NCBI GenBank assembly: GCA_002499945.1
Contig: DKYP01000093.1
Span: 9,843 to 17,324 of the forward strand
DNA: 7,482 nt
Origin: Lachnoclostridium sp. UBA7097
GTDB taxonomy: Bacteria; Bacillota; Clostridia; Lachnospirales; Lachnospiraceae
Reading direction: 5' to 3'
Shown: piece by piece, positions 5,564 through 7,482 of the stretch
How positions within the stretch are numbered: position 1 is the stretch's first letter
Layout of the letters: the number at the start of each line of letters is the position of its first letter
The notes under the pieces: generated by a model
Told to the model about the DNA's origin: nothing
The model's input: the letters and a program-made list of their open reading frames with translations, nothing else
Database searches by the model: none
Program-made: the position numbers and the translations under genes

Positions 5564-7482
5564 ATGAACAAAAGAGTTTTAGCCGGGGTGCTTGCTTTAT
5601 TATTATTTATGGCAGGTTTTGTAAGGGCAGGGGCAGCAAACTACCATGAAGGGGATGTAGAAGAATATGTAATGCAACAGCTTTCTGCTGCCAATATACC
5701 AGGGGTTTCACTTTCAATAGTCACTTCACAGAAGGAAATATACAGTGTAGCATTTGGTGATGTTAAAGAAACCTCATCAAACCTGCAGATATGCCAGCTT
5801 ACAAGGACATTTACAACACTTGGGGTTATGCAGCTTGTTGAGAAAGGGGATATAAACCTTGATGACAAGGTATCAAAGTATATAAAAGACACATCACTAA
5901 ATATTCCATACAGTACAACAATACAAGACCTTTTATCATATACAAAGCCATCAGGTAATGAACTTGCACTGGCAGATACTTTGGAAATATATAATTTAGA
6001 TGCAGAAGGGCAGGAAATGCCGCTTAATACAAAGTTCAACCTGTTAGGCAGGGTAATTGAGGCAGTATCAGGCATGGACTATGCTGCATATATAAAAGAG
6101 AATATAACCACACCCCTTGATATGCAGTCAACTTATACAGTTGATGAAGCAGGCAGCAGTATGGATATTACACAGGGGTGCAGGAATTATTTCGGGCTGC
6201 CGTTAAAAGACAGCATAGATTACAAAGAAGAAAGTTACTGGCTTGGTGTGCCGTCAAACGGGCTTGTTTCCAATGTAAAAGATATAGGAAAGTATATGCA
6301 GATGTACCTGTCAGCCGGCGGCAAAATTATATCATATAATACAATGGAATCAATTATAAACAATAATGGTGAATATGCAGGAAAAAGTATTTTCGGGACA
6401 GATGCATATTATACAATGGGATGGATATCAACAGAAACAGAAGGTGAGCAGGTATATTACTGCAATGGTTCTGTTGAAAATTACACATCAGCAATGTTTA
6501 TAATACCTTCAATGGATATAGGCGTAGTTATATTATTTAACTCAGCCGATGCACTTACAGGGCAGAAATATACAGATGAAATAGAAGCTGGTGCAGTATC
6601 ACTTATAATGGGCAAAACCGCTAAAGCTGTAAGTTCAAATTCATATCTTATGGAACATGGCATGGCAGATATAATTTACTTTCTGGCATTTGTCTGCGCT
6701 ATTATGCCATTACTTATGATGGAAGTATGGGTAAGGTGGACTAAAGATAAGTTCAGTATAATACGGCTGGCAGCGGATATATTAATACACATTGTATTGC
6801 CGTCATACCTTATATATGCAGCAGACACTTATATTGCACCTTGGAAAGTTATAATGAAAGTAATGCCTGGCCTGTTTTTTGTAGCAACAGTTGTAATAGG
6901 CCTGTTCTATCTTGGGCTTGTAATAAAAATTATAGCGTATATTATAATAATGTTAAAAGCACGCAGGGCGGATGATGAAGAAGATATGGAAGAAGATACA
7001 GAAGAAGAAAATACAGAACAGGATAACAGCCTTTACACAGATACAGATACCAGCGGCTCTTCATGGAGGGATAATAAAAAAGAGGACAAACAAAAAGACA
7101 AGAGGACAGAAGACAAGAAGAATAAAAAAGAAGACAAAAATACAGCAGAAAGGGAAACAAAAGAAAAAGAAGCAAAAGAGAAAAAGGACAAGCTGTTAAA
7201 AAGAATGAAAGATATAAAAGAAGCAGAGCAAAATGAAACAGAGCAAAACGAAACAGAAAGCAGGATACAAGAACCACAGGCATATACAGCAGAAGCCGGG
7301 GAAGAACAAAATAATATGGAACAGCCAGAAGGGGAGATACCAGCCGGAGAACCAGAAGTCCAGGAAAATACAGAACCTGTCCCAGAAGATAATGTTCCGG
7401 AAAACAATGTTCCAGAAAATAATGCCAGGGAAAGTGTTTCTGTAAAAGATACCAGGGCAGAAAGTACAGGTAATAAAACTAA
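5564..7482 (+). CDS. Membrane-anchored beta-lactamase-fold protein with degenerate catalytic motifs, 3' end missing
   Basis: The frame is open from the ATG at 5564 (GGAGG 8 bp upstream) to the window end: 639 residues with no stop. Residues 1-25 are a signal peptide with hydrophobic core LAGVLALLLFMAGFV and likely cleavage after AGAA. Residues about 30-350 follow the beta-lactamase/PBP4* serine hydrolase family: MQLVEKGDINLDDKVSKYI (89-107), NLLGRVIEAVSGMDYAAYI (159-177), GVPSNGLVSNVKDIGKYM (228-245) and IPSMDIGVVILFNS (314-327). The catalytic motifs are altered: SxxK is QLTR (78-81), YxN is PLN (153-155), and the HxG-type motif is CNG (300-302). It is therefore probably not an active hydrolase. 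About three membrane helices follow (370-388, 399-419, 433-465), with basic residues favouring a cytoplasmic C-terminus. The tail from about 467 is acidic, then Lys/Glu-rich and probably helical (502-555), then Glu/Pro/Asn-rich with short repeats. It could bind peptidoglycan or a muropeptide and signal or scaffold inside the cell; that is inference. Confidence 0.88.
   Translation, partial: MNKRVLAGVLALLLFMAGFVRAGAANYHEGDVEEYVMQQLSAANIPGVSLSIVTSQKEIYSVAFGDVKETSSNLQICQLTRTFTTLGVMQLVEKGDINLDDKVSKYIKDTSLNIPYSTTIQDLLSYTKPSGNELALADTLEIYNLDAEGQEMPLNTKFNLLGRVIEAVSGMDYAAYIKENITTPLDMQSTYTVDEAGSSMDITQGCRNYFGLPLKDSIDYKEESYWLGVPSNGLVSNVKDIGKYMQMYLSAGGKIISYNTMESIINNNGEYAGKSIFGTDAYYTMGWISTETEGEQVYYCNGSVENYTSAMFIIPSMDIGVVILFNSADALTGQKYTDEIEAGAVSLIMGKTAKAVSSNSYLMEHGMADIIYFLAFVCAIMPLLMMEVWVRWTKDKFSIIRLAADILIHIVLPSYLIYAADTYIAPWKVIMKVMPGLFFVATVVIGLFYLGLVIKIIAYIIIMLKARRADDEEDMEEDTEEENTEQDNSLYTDTDTSGSSWRDNKKEDKQKDKRTEDKKNKKEDKNTAERETKEKEAKEKKDKLLKRMKDIKEAEQNETEQNETESRIQEPQAYTAEAGEEQNNMEQPEGEIPAGEPEVQENTEPVPEDNVPENNVPENNARESVSVKDTRAESTGNKT
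7226..7255 (+). repeat. 15-bp tandem repeat coding for EQNET twice
   Basis: GAGCAAAATGAAACA (7226-7240) is followed directly by GAGCAAAACGAAACA (7241-7255), with one mismatch. The unit is a multiple of three and in frame, so copy number could change without breaking the protein. It lies in the charged cytoplasmic tail of the beta-lactamase-like protein. Confidence 0.7.
7391..7435 (+). repeat. 15-bp tandem repeat coding for NVPEN
   Basis: AATGTTCCGGAAAAC (7391-7405) and AATGTTCCAGAAAAT (7406-7420) are tandem copies, followed by a diverged third, AATGCCAGGGAAAGT (7421-7435). They encode NVPEN, NVPEN and NARES in frame in the tail of the beta-lactamase-like protein, another sign of in-frame slippage or duplication in this tail. 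Confidence 0.65.

Noticed and set aside
6942..7407. Long minus-strand open frames rich in Leu, Phe and Ser
   Set aside because: They are antisense images of the Lys/Glu-rich tail codons (GAA, AAA, GAC), which read as TTC, TTT and GTC. They have no ribosome binding site, and the plus frame has a signal peptide, family motifs and a promoter.

Overview
The window looks like chromosomal DNA from a low-GC Gram-positive anaerobe, most likely a member of the Clostridia and possibly the Lachnospiraceae. The basis is AT-rich sequence with heavy ATA/AGG/GCA codon use, strong GGAGG-type ribosome binding sites, a stand-alone clostridial-type phosphate acetyltransferase, a family-6 deoxyinosine glycosylase and an HPr-like protein. 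The species assignment is inference; no rRNA or other marker is present.

Layout. (1) Positions 3-353 hold the 3' end of a plus-strand gene for an asparagine-rich protein with a helical C-terminus, closed by a rho-independent terminator at 405-436. (2) Positions about 480-946 hold what reads as a decayed plus-strand gene: recognisable peptide segments lie in three frames, with an internal stop and an ATT where the start codon should be. (3) A minus-strand gene (923-1981) fuses an N-terminal PAS sensor to a CPBP/CAAX-protease-like membrane domain. (4) A divergent plus-strand gene (2174-2674) encodes a DNA-deoxyinosine glycosylase. (5) A promoter at 2754-2782 precedes pta (2882-3865) and, 3 bp later, an AraC-family regulator (3869-4996); no acetate kinase gene follows. 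(6) After a 218-bp gap with hairpins comes an HPr-like protein lacking the phosphoryl-accepting histidine (5215-5451), ended by a very strong terminator (5492-5528). (7) A good extended -10 promoter, whose -35 lies inside that terminator, drives a large gene (5564 to beyond the window end). It encodes a secreted beta-lactamase/PBP4*-fold domain with degraded catalytic motifs, then membrane helices and a long, highly charged, repeat-bearing tail.

How the parts relate. pta and the AraC regulator are almost certainly co-transcribed, so the regulator may respond to carbon or acetyl-phosphate state. The HPr-like protein also suggests carbon-state regulation, but its link to the operon is only positional. 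A recurring theme is enzyme folds that have lost or altered catalytic residues: the HPr-like protein, the beta-lactamase-like protein and, less certainly, the CPBP domain. This points to sensing, scaffolding or regulatory roles. No mobile element, CRISPR array, tRNA or rRNA is visible. I see no clear multi-gene novel system; the best candidate for new biology is the membrane-anchored pseudo-beta-lactamase.
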